Source: Streptomyces sp. NBC_01217 (GTDB lineage Bacteria; Actinomycetota; Actinomycetes; Streptomycetales; Streptomycetaceae). Taken from it: DNA of 64,000 nt. Made by a program: the position numbers and the translations under genes. Position 1 is the stretch's first letter. Every line of letters begins with the position of its first letter. The notes under the pieces were generated by a model. The model made no database searches. It was not told the DNA's origin and was given only the letters and a program-made list of their open reading frames with translations. The stretch spans positions 2,666,001 through 2,730,000 of the forward strand of contig NZ_CP108538.1 of the NCBI RefSeq assembly GCF_035994185.1. Reading direction: 5' to 3'. This document shows positions 44,093 through 53,067 of this stretch, in pieces.

Positions 44093-45169
44093 TCAGAGCT
44101 CGACGCAGGTACGCAGCGACTCACCGGTCCTCATCTGGTCGAGGGCGTCGTTGATGCCGTCGAGCCGCACCCGGTGGGTGATCATCGAGGCGAGGTCGAT
44201 CCGGCCGGCCCGCCAGAGCGCGATGGCCCGTTCGTACGAGCGGAGCACGTCCCCTCCCCCGTACATGGAGGGCAGGATCCGCTTCTCGTCGAAGAACAGC
44301 TCGAACATGTTGACCTGGAAGTTGTCGTCCATCGCGCCCGCGCCGACGATGCAGAGGGTGCCGCCGCGCCGGGTGTGCTCGTACGCCGTGCGGGCGGTGG
44401 CCGAGTTGCCGACGACCTCGAAGACGTAGTCGAAGCCCTCGCCCGCGGTGATCCGCTGTTTGGCGTCGGTGAGTCCGTCCGGGGAGACCGCCTCGGTCGC
44501 GCCGAACCGGAGGGCCGCCTCGCGCCGGGACGCGACCGGGTCCACGGCCACGATCTGGGCGGCGCCCTGCACCCTGGCGCCCTGGATCGTGGAGATGCCG
44601 ACCCCGCCGCAGCCGATCACGGCGACCGACGAACCGGCCTCCACCCGTGCGGTGTTGATGGCCGCGCCCAGCCCCGTGGTCACCCCGCAGCCGATCAGCG
44701 CGGCGATCTCGAACGGCACGTCGTCGGGGATCGGCACCGCGCAGCCCGCGCCGACGACGACCTCCTCGGTGAAGGTGCCGGTGCCCGCGAAGCCGAAGAC
44801 ATCGGTGCCGGGGCGCTTGAAGTTGGGGGTGCCCGCGTTCATGAAACCGGCCAGGCACAGCTGCGTCTGGCCGCGCCTGCAGGACGGACACGCCCCGCAC
44901 GCGGGCAGCCAGCAGACCAGCACCCGGTCCCCCGCGCTCAGCCCGGTGACGCCGTCGCCGACGTCGACGACCTCGCCCGCGCCCTCGTGGCCCGGGATGA
45001 AGGGGGCGGGCTGCGGTAGCACGCCACTCATCGCGGAGACATCGGAGTGGCACAGTCCGGTGGCCCGGATGCGGAGCCTGACCTTGCCGGGGCCGAAGCC
45101 CACCGCCTCGACGTCGTCGAAAACCTCCAGTTTGTCCTGACCTGTCTCGTGCAGTACGGCTGCGCGCAT
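44093..45169 (-). CDS. Zinc-dependent medium-chain alcohol dehydrogenase
   Basis: 358 residues from MRAAVLHETGQ. Catalytic zinc ligands lie in TGLCHSDVSAMSG and FIPGHEGAGEV; the structural zinc lobe is CGACPSCRRGQTQLC; the Rossmann motif is VAVIGCGGVGISTIQGA. Similar to class III / mycothiol-era ADHs and to AdhD-like enzymes of lipid clusters; substrate unknown. An in-frame upstream extension through a 15-bp tandem repeat to 45313 would overlap the MaoC gene and lacks a homologous N-terminus, so I prefer 45169. Confidence 0.9.
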   Translation of the reverse strand: MRAAVLHETGQDKLEVFDDVEAVGFGPGKVRLRIRATGLCHSDVSAMSGVLPQPAPFIPGHEGAGEVVDVGDGVTGLSAGDRVLVCWLPACGACPSCRRGQTQLCLAGFMNAGTPNFKRPGTDVFGFAGTGTFTEEVVVGAGCAVPIPDDVPFEIAALIGCGVTTGLGAAINTARVEAGSSVAVIGCGGVGISTIQGARVQGAAQIVAVDPVASRREAALRFGATEAVSPDGLTDAKQRITAGEGFDYVFEVVGNSATARTAYEHTRRGGTLCIVGAGAMDDNFQVNMFELFFDEKRILPSMYGGGDVLRSYERAIALWRAGRIDLASMITHRVRLDGINDALDQMRTGESLRTCVEL

Positions 45170-45186
45170 GGTGCGGCTCCCCTCGT

Positions 45187-45258
45187 GGGCCTGTGGATCA
45201 CGGGCCTGTGCATCGCTGGTCTGTGCATCGTCGGCCTGTGGATCGCCGGCCTGTGGAC
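45187..45258. repeat. 15-bp tandem repeat, about 4.8 copies
   Basis: Units of the type GGCCTGTGSATCRYS, e.g. GGGCCTGTGGATCAC then GGGCCTGTGCATCGC, run head to tail between the MaoC stop and the ADH start. In the minus frame of ADH they would encode a repeated Asp-Pro-Gln-Ala-like pentapeptide. Confidence 0.8.
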
Positions 45259-45272
45259 CTCTTGGAGTTGGT

Positions 45273-46151
45273 TCAGGAGTGTTCGACGAAGGTGTCGCCG
45301 AGGACCGGGGCACCGTCCCGCTCGACGGCCCGTGCCTCGACCCGGACGTGGTCCTTCCCGGTCCACATCCGGATGCGGAGGGTCTCGCCGGGGAAGACGA
45401 CCCCGACGAAACGGGTGCGGTAGGAGCGGATACGGGTCACATCGCCGCCGAGCACCGTGTCGGTGACGGCCTTGAGCGTCATGCCGTAGGTGCACAGACC
45501 GTGCAGGATCGGCCGGTCGAAGCCTGCCTTCGCGGCGAAATCGGGGTCGGCGTGGAGCGGGTTCCAGTCCCCGGAAAGGCGGTACAGCAGCGCCTGGTCG
45601 GGGCGGATCGGGCGCTCCACCTCGTGGCCGGGGGCGACGGCGGGGTACGCGATCCGTTCGGACGGGCCGCGTTCGCCGCCGAAGCCGCCCTCGCCCCGGA
45701 CGAAGATCTGGGCGTCGTTGGTCCACAGCGGTCCCTCGCCGTCGGCGGCCTCGGTACGCAGGACGAGGACGGCCGCCTTGCCCTTGTCGTACACCGCGGC
45801 GACCTTCGAGGTCTGTACGGCGCTGCCCTTCACGGGGATCGGCCGGTGCACCCGTACGCTCTGCCCGCCGTGCAGGACGGCGGCGAGGTCGATGTCGACG
45901 CCGCGCGAGGAGAGTGCGCCGCCGACGACCGTGCCCGCTCCCGCTCCCGCTCCCGCTCCCGCTCCCGCGACGGTGGCGAAGGAGGGCAGGACATGGAGCC
46001 GGGACTCCAGGGTGTAGCGCAGTTCGCCGGGGTCGGTGGCGGGGACGCCCGCGCCGATTCCCAGGTGGTAGAGCTGAACGTCCTTGTGACCCCAGGAGAT
46101 CTCGGCGGTCCGGGGCTCGGCGGCGACAGCCTTTTCGGCATCAATGGGCAT
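45273..46151 (-). CDS. MaoC-type 2-enoyl-CoA hydratase (Hsd4B / MFE-2 hydratase-like)
   Basis: 292 residues, a double hot-dog hydratase. The second half has the hydratase-2 motif in NPLHADPDFAAKAGFDRPIL followed by HGLCTYGM, with catalytic Asp and His; the first half is the degenerate fold that shapes the acyl pocket. A hexanucleotide repeat gives an Ala-Gly tract (AGAGAGAGAG) in the middle, variable by slippage. AAGGAG precedes ATG 46151. First gene of the MaoC-ADH-SDR operon, with a KstR-like palindrome about 100 bp upstream. Confidence 0.9.
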   Translation of the reverse strand: MPIDAEKAVAAEPRTAEISWGHKDVQLYHLGIGAGVPATDPGELRYTLESRLHVLPSFATVAGAGAGAGAGAGTVVGGALSSRGVDIDLAAVLHGGQSVRVHRPIPVKGSAVQTSKVAAVYDKGKAAVLVLRTEAADGEGPLWTNDAQIFVRGEGGFGGERGPSERIAYPAVAPGHEVERPIRPDQALLYRLSGDWNPLHADPDFAAKAGFDRPILHGLCTYGMTLKAVTDTVLGGDVTRIRSYRTRFVGVVFPGETLRIRMWTGKDHVRVEARAVERDGAPVLGDTFVEHS

Positions 46152-46247
46152 GGGGAAGCTGCTCCTTGATGGTGGGAAGACCTCGGTGCGGCCGTCCGCA
46201 CCGTCGGCCGCACCGAGGTCGTGCGGGACCGGCAGCCACGCCTGTTC

Positions 46248-46261
46248 TAGAACGCGTTCTA
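46248..46261 (-). promoter_or_regulatory. KstR-like palindromic operator upstream of the MaoC operon
   Basis: TAGAACGCGTTCTA is a perfect 14-bp palindrome and fits the mycobacterial KstR pattern TnnAACnnGTTnnA. It lies 97 bp before the MaoC start. Confidence 0.7.
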
Positions 46262-46354
46262 GCCGATGACTCCCATGTATAACGCAGCGCCCAGCAGTTG
46301 TGAAGACCGATGCTGACGCTGCGTCAGACATGGCTCCTCCGGTCGGCCGGCACC

Positions 46355-46368
46355 ATGACATATGTCAT
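46355..46368 (+). promoter_or_regulatory. Perfect palindrome ATGACATATGTCAT before the ABC/two-component operon
   Basis: A 14-bp perfect palindrome 60 bp before the ABC ATPase start. Dyads of the TGACatatGTCA kind suit binding by a NarL-type regulator dimer, such as the one encoded at the end of this operon; autoregulation is inferred. Confidence 0.6.
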
Positions 46369-46428
46369 CGCGAAGTCCGTACACACACCTCTGCCGGGGC
46401 CCCGGGCGCCCTCCGTAACGTCGTGGTC

Positions 46429-47376
46429 ATGAAGCAGACAACGGGGAGCGGAGCCGCGGTGGTTCTCACCGGGGTGATCAGGACATTCGGCCGGGCGGGG
46501 CGGACCGTACGGGCCGTGGACGGGATCGATCTGTCCATCGGCCGCGGCGAGACCGTCGCCCTGCTCGGCCGCAACGGTGCGGGCAAGTCCACCACCATCG
46601 GCCTTCTGCTGGGCCTGGACGAGCCGGAATCCGGCAGTGTGCGGGTCCTGGGCCGGACCGCCGGCCAGGCGGTACGGGCCGGTCTGGTCGGCGCCATGCT
46701 CCAGGACGGGCGGCCCGTCCAGCGGGTCACCGTCCGCGAACTGATCACCTTCGTCGCCTCGACGTACCCGCGGCCGATGCCGGTGGCCGAGGCGCTCTCG
46801 CTGGCGGGAGTCTCCGCGTACGCGAACCGGCGCGTCGACAAGCTCTCCGGCGGCCAGACCCAGCGCGTCCGCTTCGCCGTCGCGCTGGCCGGCAACCCGG
46901 AGCTGATCGTCCTGGACGAGCCGACCGCCGCCCTGGACGTGGAGGCGCGCCGGACGTTCTGGGACTCGATGCGGGCCTACGCACGGCGCGGCAACACGGT
47001 CCTCTTCTCCACCCATCATCTGGAGGAGGCCGACGAGAACGCCGACCGGATCGTCGTCATCGACCGGGGCCGGGTCGTCGCGGACGGCAGCGGCGACACG
47101 ATCAGGGGCGCGGCGGGCAGCAGTCTGGTCTCCTTCGACCTGGCGGGGCGGCCGGCCGAGGGCCTGGAGCTGCTGCCCGGCGTCGTGACCGCCGAGGTGT
47201 CCGGGAACCGGGCGCTGCTGCACACGGCGGACTCGGACGCCACCGTGGTGGAGCTGGCCCGCCTCGGCGCGATCCGTGATCTCCAGGTCTGCCGGGCCAC
47301 GTTGGAGGACGCGTTCCTCGCTCTCACCGCGTCCGCGTCCGCGCCCGCTTCCGCTTCCGAGAGGGAGGCCGTGTGA
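46429..47376 (+). CDS. ABC transporter ATP-binding protein
   Basis: 315 residues, single ATPase domain of the drug/lipid exporter type: Walker A LLGRNGAGKSTTIG, Q-loop MLQDGRP, signature VDKLSGGQTQRVRFAVAL, Walker B LIVLDEPTAALD and H-loop STHHLEEAD. The C-terminal 90 residues form the accessory domain of this subfamily. Start ATG 46429. The stop overlaps the permease start. With the kinase and regulator downstream this is a classic self-regulated exporter operon, often responding to envelope stress or an antibiotic; the substrate is unknown. Confidence 0.93.
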   Translation: MKQTTGSGAAVVLTGVIRTFGRAGRTVRAVDGIDLSIGRGETVALLGRNGAGKSTTIGLLLGLDEPESGSVRVLGRTAGQAVRAGLVGAMLQDGRPVQRVTVRELITFVASTYPRPMPVAEALSLAGVSAYANRRVDKLSGGQTQRVRFAVALAGNPELIVLDEPTAALDVEARRTFWDSMRAYARRGNTVLFSTHHLEEADENADRIVVIDRGRVVADGSGDTIRGAAGSSLVSFDLAGRPAEGLELLPGVVTAEVSGNRALLHTADSDATVVELARLGAIRDLQVCRATLEDAFLALTASASAPASASEREAV

Positions 47377-48098
47377 TGCTCCGCTACATCGTGCTCGAAG
47401 TGCGCCGGACCCTGCGTGACGGCTTCTTCCTGATCTTCGGGACCGGGATGCCGGTGATGATGTACCTGCTCTTCACCAACATCGGCGGCGGCGAGGGCGT
47501 CGACGGCTGGAAAACTGTCTCGATGGTCGGCATGGCCGCGTACGGAGCGCTGGGCTCCGCCATGGCGATCGGTACGGGCGTCGCCTCCGACAGGACACTT
47601 GGCTGGCTCCAGCAGCTGCGGGTCACCCCGCTCGCCCCCGCGCAGGCGGTCGTGGGCCGGGCGATCAGCGGTTCGGTGACCGTCCTGCCGACGATCCTGA
47701 CGGTGCTGCTGGCCGGCGCACTGGTCAACGGGGTACGACTGGCCGCCTGGCAGTGGGCCGTGCTGGCGCTGCTGCTGTGGATCGGCGCCCTGCCGTTCAC
47801 CCTGCTCGGCCTCGGCAACGGCTACCGGCTCACCCCGCAGGGCACCGGCGTCGTCAACGTGGCCTGTCTGACGGGCTTCGCGATCGTCGGCGGGCTGTGG
47901 TTCCCGCTGGAGCTGCTCCCCGAGTGGCTGCGTCACATCGGCAGGTTCACCCCCGCCAACCGGTTCGCCGACCTGGGCTGGGCGACCACCGGGGGTCACG
48001 CGCCCGGCACCGGCACGATCGCCGTGCTCGGTGCGTGGCTCCTGCTGTTCGGTACGTACGCCGTGATCTCGTACCGTCGGTCGGCGAGGACCGCGTGA
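47373..48098 (+). CDS. ABC-2 type transporter permease
   Basis: About 241 residues with six hydrophobic segments and the ABC-2 layout, including GLWFPLELLPEWLRHIGRF before the last helices. Start is GTG 47373 (overlapping the ATPase stop) or ATG 47376, with GGGAGG upstream. The stop overlaps the GTG start of the sensor kinase gene. It forms the membrane channel for the preceding ATPase. Confidence 0.92.
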   Translation: MMLRYIVLEVRRTLRDGFFLIFGTGMPVMMYLLFTNIGGGEGVDGWKTVSMVGMAAYGALGSAMAIGTGVASDRTLGWLQQLRVTPLAPAQAVVGRAISGSVTVLPTILTVLLAGALVNGVRLAAWQWAVLALLLWIGALPFTLLGLGNGYRLTPQGTGVVNVACLTGFAIVGGLWFPLELLPEWLRHIGRFTPANRFADLGWATTGGHAPGTGTIAVLGAWLLLFGTYAVISYRRSARTA

Positions 48099-49381
48099 CA
48101 CGAGAGGACCGCGTGACAGGAACGAACATGTCCAGAAACCGGACGGGTACGTCGGCAATGGGTACGTCGACGGATACGCGGGCGTGCACATGGCGGGAGC
48201 GGCGCGCACGGCGGCGCGAGAACCGGCGCCCCGGCCCGCCCGGGCCGTACACCCTGCTGCCCTGGCTGCTGATGGGCATGGGCGCCTTCTCCAACCTCTT
48301 CCAGGGCGAGGCCCCCAACCCCTGGCTCGGCGGTCTCGGGCTGCTCACCTTCAACTCCCTCTACATCTCGGTGGTGTTCCGCGGCTTCGACAGGAGGAAG
48401 CACGAGAGCCCGGTGTCCTACTGGCTGCTCGCGGCGATGGCCGCCGTGACTTTCGGCCTCGCGATCGGCTACGGCGGAAGCTGGCTGCTGTTCTTCCCGC
48501 TGCTCGCGCTGGCCTGCGGCACCATCCTGCGCCGCCGCCGGCTGGTCATCGGCCTGTTCTCCCTGGCCGTGGTCGCCTGCCTCATCGCGGTGTGGCGCGG
48601 GGACGGCGGCTCGGCTCCGTGGACGATCGGGTACGGGACCTTCATCTCGGGCGCGGTGACCGCCGCGATCCTCACCCTCGCGGAGACCGTGACGGAACTG
48701 CGCGCCACCCGGCAGGAGCTGGCCCGTAGCGCCGTCGAGAAGGAGCGGCTGCGGTTCTCCCGCGATCTGCACGATCTGCTGGGCCACACGCTGTCCGTGA
48801 TCGTGGTCAAGTCGGAGGCCGCACGCCGCCTCGCGCCGCGCGACATGGATGCGGCGCTCGCCCAGGTCGCGGACATCGAGTCCATCGGCCGCCAGGCCCT
48901 CACCGAGATCCGCGAGGCCGTCACCGGCTACCGCGAGGGGAGCCTGGCCACCGAACTGGACCGGGCCGGATCCGCGCTGACCGCCGCCGGTATCGAACCC
49001 GTGCTCCGTCGCTCCGGACCGCCGCTCGCCCCGCAGACGGAGGCGCTGCTGGGCTGGGTGGTGCGGGAGGCCGTCACCAATGTCGTACGCCACTCCCACG
49101 CCACCACCTGCTCGTTCGTGGTCGACGGCACCACCGAACGGGTCCGGCTGACGGTCACGGACAACGGCCGGGGCTCCGGCGCACCGGCCACGCCCGGCAT
49201 CGGCGGCACCGGACTGACCGGCCTCACCGAGCGCCTCGCCGCGGCGGGCGGCTCACTGCGGGCGGGCCCGGGCCCGGAGCGAGGCTTCGTGCTCACCGCA
49301 CAGCTCCCGGTGGACGGCCCGGATCCGGCGGGCGAGGATACGGCTGCCGATAGTGCCTCCGGCCATACGCTGGGCCCGTGA
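48095..49381 (+). CDS. Sensor histidine kinase, HisKA_3 (DesK-like)
   Basis: Up to 428 residues. Five or six hydrophobic helices (about 50-190) form the membrane sensor, followed by a coiled segment and the dimerisation/phospho-acceptor box FSRDLHDLLGHTLSVI with His226, then the ATPase domain: REAVTNVVRHSHA (N box) and DNGRGSG...GGTGLTGLTERL. Starts are possible at GTG 48095 (overlaps the permease stop, coupled), GTG 48113 and ATG 48128. The stop overlaps the response regulator start (GTGA), its partner. Confidence 0.92.
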   Translation: MTREDRVTGTNMSRNRTGTSAMGTSTDTRACTWRERRARRRENRRPGPPGPYTLLPWLLMGMGAFSNLFQGEAPNPWLGGLGLLTFNSLYISVVFRGFDRRKHESPVSYWLLAAMAAVTFGLAIGYGGSWLLFFPLLALACGTILRRRRLVIGLFSLAVVACLIAVWRGDGGSAPWTIGYGTFISGAVTAAILTLAETVTELRATRQELARSAVEKERLRFSRDLHDLLGHTLSVIVVKSEAARRLAPRDMDAALAQVADIESIGRQALTEIREAVTGYREGSLATELDRAGSALTAAGIEPVLRRSGPPLAPQTEALLGWVVREAVTNVVRHSHATTCSFVVDGTTERVRLTVTDNGRGSGAPATPGIGGTGLTGLTERLAAAGGSLRAGPGPERGFVLTAQLPVDGPDPAGEDTAADSASGHTLGP

Positions 49382-50019
49382 ACGAGATGCCGCAGGATCA
49401 CCGTCCGGCCAAGTCCGTGCGGGTGCTGCTCGCCGAGGACCAGGGCATGATGCGCGGCGCGCTCGCCCTGTTGCTGGGGCTGGAGCCGGACATCGAGGTC
49501 GTGGCCCAGGTGGGCGCCGGGGACGAGATCGTGGCTGCGGCGTTGCTGTCGCGCCCCGATGTGGCGCTCCTGGACATCGAACTGCCGGGCCGCAGCGGGC
49601 TGGACGCCGCCGCCGATCTGCGCGAGGAGGTGCCGGACTGCCGGGTGCTGATCCTCACCACGTTCGGCCGCCCCGGCTATCTGCGCCGGGCGATGGAGGC
49701 GGGGGCCGCGGGGTTCCTGGTCAAGGACGGCCCGGTCGAGGAGCTCGCCGCCGCGATCCGCCGGGTGCTGGGCGGTGAGACGGTCATCGACCCGGCGCTG
49801 GCCGCCGCCGCGCTCAGCGCCGGACCGAGTCCGCTGACCGCGCGGGAGCGGGACGCGTTGAACGCCTCGGTGGACGGGGCGACGGTCGCCGACATCGCGG
49901 CGAAGCTGCATCTGTCGGAGTCGACGGTACGGAACTATCTGTCGTCGGCGATCGGCAAGACGGGCACCCGCAACCGGATGGAAGCGGTCCGGGCGGCGCG
50001 GCAGCAGGGGTGGCTGTAG
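49378..50019 (+). CDS. NarL/LuxR-family response regulator
   Basis: 213 residues. Receiver domain with acidic pair in RVLLAEDQGMMRGAL, phospho-acceptor Asp66 in LLDIELPGRSG and Lys in FLVKDGPVEE; C-terminal LuxR HTH with LTARERDALNASVDGATV then LHLSESTVRNYLSSAIGKTG. Paired with the kinase by gene overlap and domain type. Likely controls its own ABC operon through the palindrome at 46355. Confidence 0.93.
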   Translation: MNEMPQDHRPAKSVRVLLAEDQGMMRGALALLLGLEPDIEVVAQVGAGDEIVAAALLSRPDVALLDIELPGRSGLDAAADLREEVPDCRVLILTTFGRPGYLRRAMEAGAAGFLVKDGPVEELAAAIRRVLGGETVIDPALAAAALSAGPSPLTARERDALNASVDGATVADIAAKLHLSESTVRNYLSSAIGKTGTRNRMEAVRAARQQGWL

Positions 50020-50032
50020 AGGACCGGGGGGT

Positions 50033-50050
50033 GGGGCCGGGTGCGGCCCC
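50033..50050. terminator. Terminator between convergent operons
   Basis: GGGGCCG (50033-50039) and CGGCCCC (50044-50050) with a 4-nt loop, 13 bp after the response regulator stop and 14 bp before the end of the convergent MFS gene. Confidence 0.6.
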
Positions 50051-50064
50051 GACGGTCTCATGGG

Positions 50065-51498
50065 TCAGCGCCGGGCGCCGTCTCCGTGACGCGGCAGCCA
50101 CAGCGCCATCAGCAGCAGCCCGCCCAGCAGCACCGTGCCGGCCGTCCGGAACGCCAGCGCGTAGCCGGCCGTGAGCTCCTGCGCCCCGGTGCCGCCCGCG
50201 GTGCGTGCCGCGGCGACGGTGGAGAGCGCGGCGAGGCCGAGCGCACCGCCCATCGTGCGGGAGGTGTTGACGAGGCCGGAGACCAGACCGGCCTCGCCGG
50301 GGGCCGCGCCCGTGATGGCGAGGGAGGCGAGCGGGGTGGACGCCAGGCCCGCACCGGCCATCATCAGGACGCCGGGCAGACAGACCGAGGTGAGGTACGT
50401 GCCGTCGGCGCCCATCGTGGACTGCCAGCCGAAGCCGGCGGCGGCGACGGCCGTGCCGATGAGCGCCAGGTTCTTCGCGCCGACCCGGGCCATCACGCGG
50501 GGCGCGCACTTCGAGCCGAGGACGACCGCCAACGAGGTGGGCATCAGGGCGAGTCCGGCCTGCAGCGGGGTGTAGCCCAGCACGGTCTGGGCGTACACGG
50601 TCATGAAGTACCACATCGAGAACGTCGCGGAGCCGATCACGAACATCGCCGCGTTCGCCGACGTCACCGCCCGAGCCCCGAGCACCCCGAGCGGCATCAA
50701 CGGCTCCGCGGTCCTGGCCTCCACCACCACGAAGGCGGTCAGCAGGGCCACCCCGCCGAGCAGCGGCACCAGGGTCGCGGCAGCCGCCCAGCCCGACTCC
50801 TCGGTCTGCACGATGCCGTACGCGACAAGGGCGAGGCCCGCCGTGACCAGGAGCGCGCCCGGGAAGTCGATCCGTCGGCGGTCGCCCGCCCGGCCCTCGG
50901 CGAGCCGGACCGCGGCACCGGCCAGGACGAGCACACCGACGGGCACATTGATCAGCAGCACCCAGCGCCAGGAGAGCAGATCGGTGAGCACCCCGCCGAT
51001 CAGCCCGCCCGCCGCGCCGCCGCCCGCACCGACGGCCATCCAGGTGCCGATCGCCTTCGTCCTGGCCGGGCCCTCGGGAACGGTGGTGGTGAGCAGGGTG
51101 AGGGTGGCGGGGGCGAGCACGGCGGCGCCGAGCCCCTGCGCGGCACGGGCGGCCAGCAGCTGCCAGCTCTCCTGGGCGAGCCCGCCGGCCAGGGAGGCCA
51201 CGGTGAACAGGCCGAGGCCTATGAGGAACATCCGCTTGCGGCCGTATATGTCGGCGGCCCGTCCGCCGAGCAGCATGAATCCGGCGAAGGCGATCGAGTA
51301 GGCGTTGAGCACCCATTGCAGTCCGGTGGCGCTCATCCCCAGGTCGGAACGCATGGACGGCAGGGCGACGTTGACGACGGATACGTCGAGCACGACGAGG
51401 AACTGGCCGATACAGGCGGCGAGAACCGCCGCCCAGGTGCGGGGCGTGGGCCGTTGCTGCAGGGGTGCGGGCGTCGTGACGTCAACCATGCCCGTCAT
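50065..51498 (-). CDS. MFS drug transporter, DHA2 (EmrB/QacA) family
   Basis: About 477 residues, 14 predicted membrane helices. Motifs include LVVLDVSVVNVALPSMRSDL in helix 1, GGRAADIYGRKRMFLIG (motif A) and the helix-5 segment GAGGGAAGGLIGGVLTDLLS (motif C region). Proton-driven multidrug export is the family role. Starts at 51498 or 51489 are possible; neither has a strong ribosome site. Its upstream region is shortened by the IS30 insertion about 100 bp away, which may have changed its promoter. No TetR-type regulator gene is adjacent. Confidence 0.9.
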   Translation of the reverse strand: MTGMVDVTTPAPLQQRPTPRTWAAVLAACIGQFLVVLDVSVVNVALPSMRSDLGMSATGLQWVLNAYSIAFAGFMLLGGRAADIYGRKRMFLIGLGLFTVASLAGGLAQESWQLLAARAAQGLGAAVLAPATLTLLTTTVPEGPARTKAIGTWMAVGAGGGAAGGLIGGVLTDLLSWRWVLLINVPVGVLVLAGAAVRLAEGRAGDRRRIDFPGALLVTAGLALVAYGIVQTEESGWAAAATLVPLLGGVALLTAFVVVEARTAEPLMPLGVLGARAVTSANAAMFVIGSATFSMWYFMTVYAQTVLGYTPLQAGLALMPTSLAVVLGSKCAPRVMARVGAKNLALIGTAVAAAGFGWQSTMGADGTYLTSVCLPGVLMMAGAGLASTPLASLAITGAAPGEAGLVSGLVNTSRTMGGALGLAALSTVAAARTAGGTGAQELTAGYALAFRTAGTVLLGGLLLMALWLPRHGDGARR

Positions 51499-51602
51499 AC
51501 TCGCAGCCGCCCTGCGCCCCGTACATCGGTATTGGGGCGGAGCCGGGCTCGGCCCAATGGCCCGGCACGATCCAAACGAAAGGGCCCTAGGTCCTGGGCG
51601 GG

Positions 51603-53062
51603 TTCTAGCGATCCCCGCAACACCCTGGTCTTCAGGGAGTTGCGGGGATCGTGGATTTTGAGGGCTTGAAGGTGAGGTTCTTCGAGGCGCTGGACCGGGA
51701 GAACGGCAGTGTCGCGGGGGCTGCTCGGGTGGTCGGGGTGAGCCGTCACACGGCGGCCGGGTGGGCGCGGAAAGCCGGCGTGCGTGGGCGTGGGAAGCCG
51801 GGCGCGGCCGGGCATCCGGGGCGAGTGGAGTACGACAGGCTTCGCGCGTCCGGGGTCCGGCAGCGGGAGGCCGCGGCACTGGTCGGGGTCCATGAACGCA
51901 CTGCGCGGGACTGGGACCGTGGTATCAGGAAGAGCAACGGCGCGCGCCTGCACCCGGACGGGCGCCGGATCGATTACAAGACCGGTGTGACAACCACCAG
52001 TGCCGCATCGCGGGAGCCGTCCGTTGCGGCGGTCGAGGCCGAGCTGCACCACCGGTTCCTGACGGTGGCGGAGCGGGAGTTGATCGCTGACTTGCGTCGT
52101 GAGGGTCAATCGCTGCGGGCGATCGGGCGAGCGCTGAGCCGACCGGCCTCCACGGTCAAGCGGGAGATCGACGCCCATTCGGTCGAGGGCGTCTATCAGC
52201 CGCACCGGGCACAGCGGGCGTGGGCGAAGAGCCGTCCGAGGCCCAAGGCGTCCAAGCTCGCTACGGACGGTCCGCTGCGTGATTACGTCGCCCACAAGCT
52301 GCAGCAGCAGTGGTCACCTGAGCAGATCTGTCACGCTCTGGTCACCGAGTTCCCCGACGACGAGAGCATGCGCGTGAGTCCGGAGACGATCTACCAGGCG
52401 ATCTACGTGCAGGCCCGTGGCGGACTGCGCCGTGAAGTCGCGGCAGCGCTGCGCACCGGGCGCACCCGCCGCAAGCCGCACCGCAGCCCGGACCAGCGAA
52501 CGCGCCGGTTCGTCGACGAGATGGTGATGATCTCCGAGCGGCCGCCCGAGGTCGCAGACCGGGCGGTTCCCGGCCACTGGGAAGGCGACCTGATCGTCGG
52601 CACCCGCAACGAGAGCGCGATCGTCACCCTGGTCGAGCGCTCCACCCGCTATGTCATGCTCGGCCACCTGCCCGGCGGGCACACCGCCGAGGAAGTCCGT
52701 GACGTGCTGGTGCCCCTGATCCAGACCCTTCCCGAGCACCTGCGCGGCTCGCTGACCTGGGACCAGGGCTGCGAGATGGCCGCGCACAAGCAGTTCACCG
52801 TGTCCACCGGTGTTCCGGTCTACTTCTGCGACCCGCACTCACCCTGGCAGCGCGGATCGAACGAGAACACCAACGGCCTGCTACGGCAGTACTTCCCCAA
52901 GGGCACCGACCTGTCCGTGCACAGCCCCGAAGACCTCGAACACGTCGCTCAGCAACTCAACGGCCGCCCACGCAAAACGCTCGGCTGGAAAACTCCAGCC
53001 GAGCGTCTGCGTGATCTACTGACGACCACGTAAGCCATCAGGTGTTGCGAGGACCCCGAGAA
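51603..53062 (+). mobile_element. IS30-family insertion sequence
   Basis: Terminal repeats of about 22 bp: left inward TTCTAGCGATCCCCGCAACA, right inward TTCTCGGGGTCCTCGCAACA. They enclose one full-length transposase gene. The right end abuts an IS5-family element within about 5 bp. No clear target duplication seen. Confidence 0.8.
51651..53033 (+). CDS. IS30-family transposase
   Basis: 460 residues with two N-terminal helix-turn-helix regions (GAARVVGVSRHTAAGWA and SLRAIGRALSRPASTVKREI) and the DDE core: VPGHWEGDLIVG (first Asp), SLTWDQGCEM (second Asp) and SPWQRGSNENTNGLLRQYFP (Glu), then LNGRPRKTLGWKTPAE at the end. It starts with GTG 51651, and a hairpin (GATCCCCGCAAC / GTTGCGGGGATC) lies over the start region, which could limit read-through expression. 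It looks intact. Confidence 0.93.
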   Translation: MDFEGLKVRFFEALDRENGSVAGAARVVGVSRHTAAGWARKAGVRGRGKPGAAGHPGRVEYDRLRASGVRQREAAALVGVHERTARDWDRGIRKSNGARLHPDGRRIDYKTGVTTTSAASREPSVAAVEAELHHRFLTVAERELIADLRREGQSLRAIGRALSRPASTVKREIDAHSVEGVYQPHRAQRAWAKSRPRPKASKLATDGPLRDYVAHKLQQQWSPEQICHALVTEFPDDESMRVSPETIYQAIYVQARGGLRREVAAALRTGRTRRKPHRSPDQRTRRFVDEMVMISERPPEVADRAVPGHWEGDLIVGTRNESAIVTLVERSTRYVMLGHLPGGHTAEEVRDVLVPLIQTLPEHLRGSLTWDQGCEMAAHKQFTVSTGVPVYFCDPHSPWQRGSNENTNGLLRQYFPKGTDLSVHSPEDLEHVAQQLNGRPRKTLGWKTPAERLRDLLTTT

Positions 53063-53067
53063 TCTGC

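Noticed and set aside
50041..51669. 542-codon + strand frame opposite the DHA2 transporter
   Set aside because: Hydrophilic Arg/Gly/His noise that mirrors membrane helices; no start signals.
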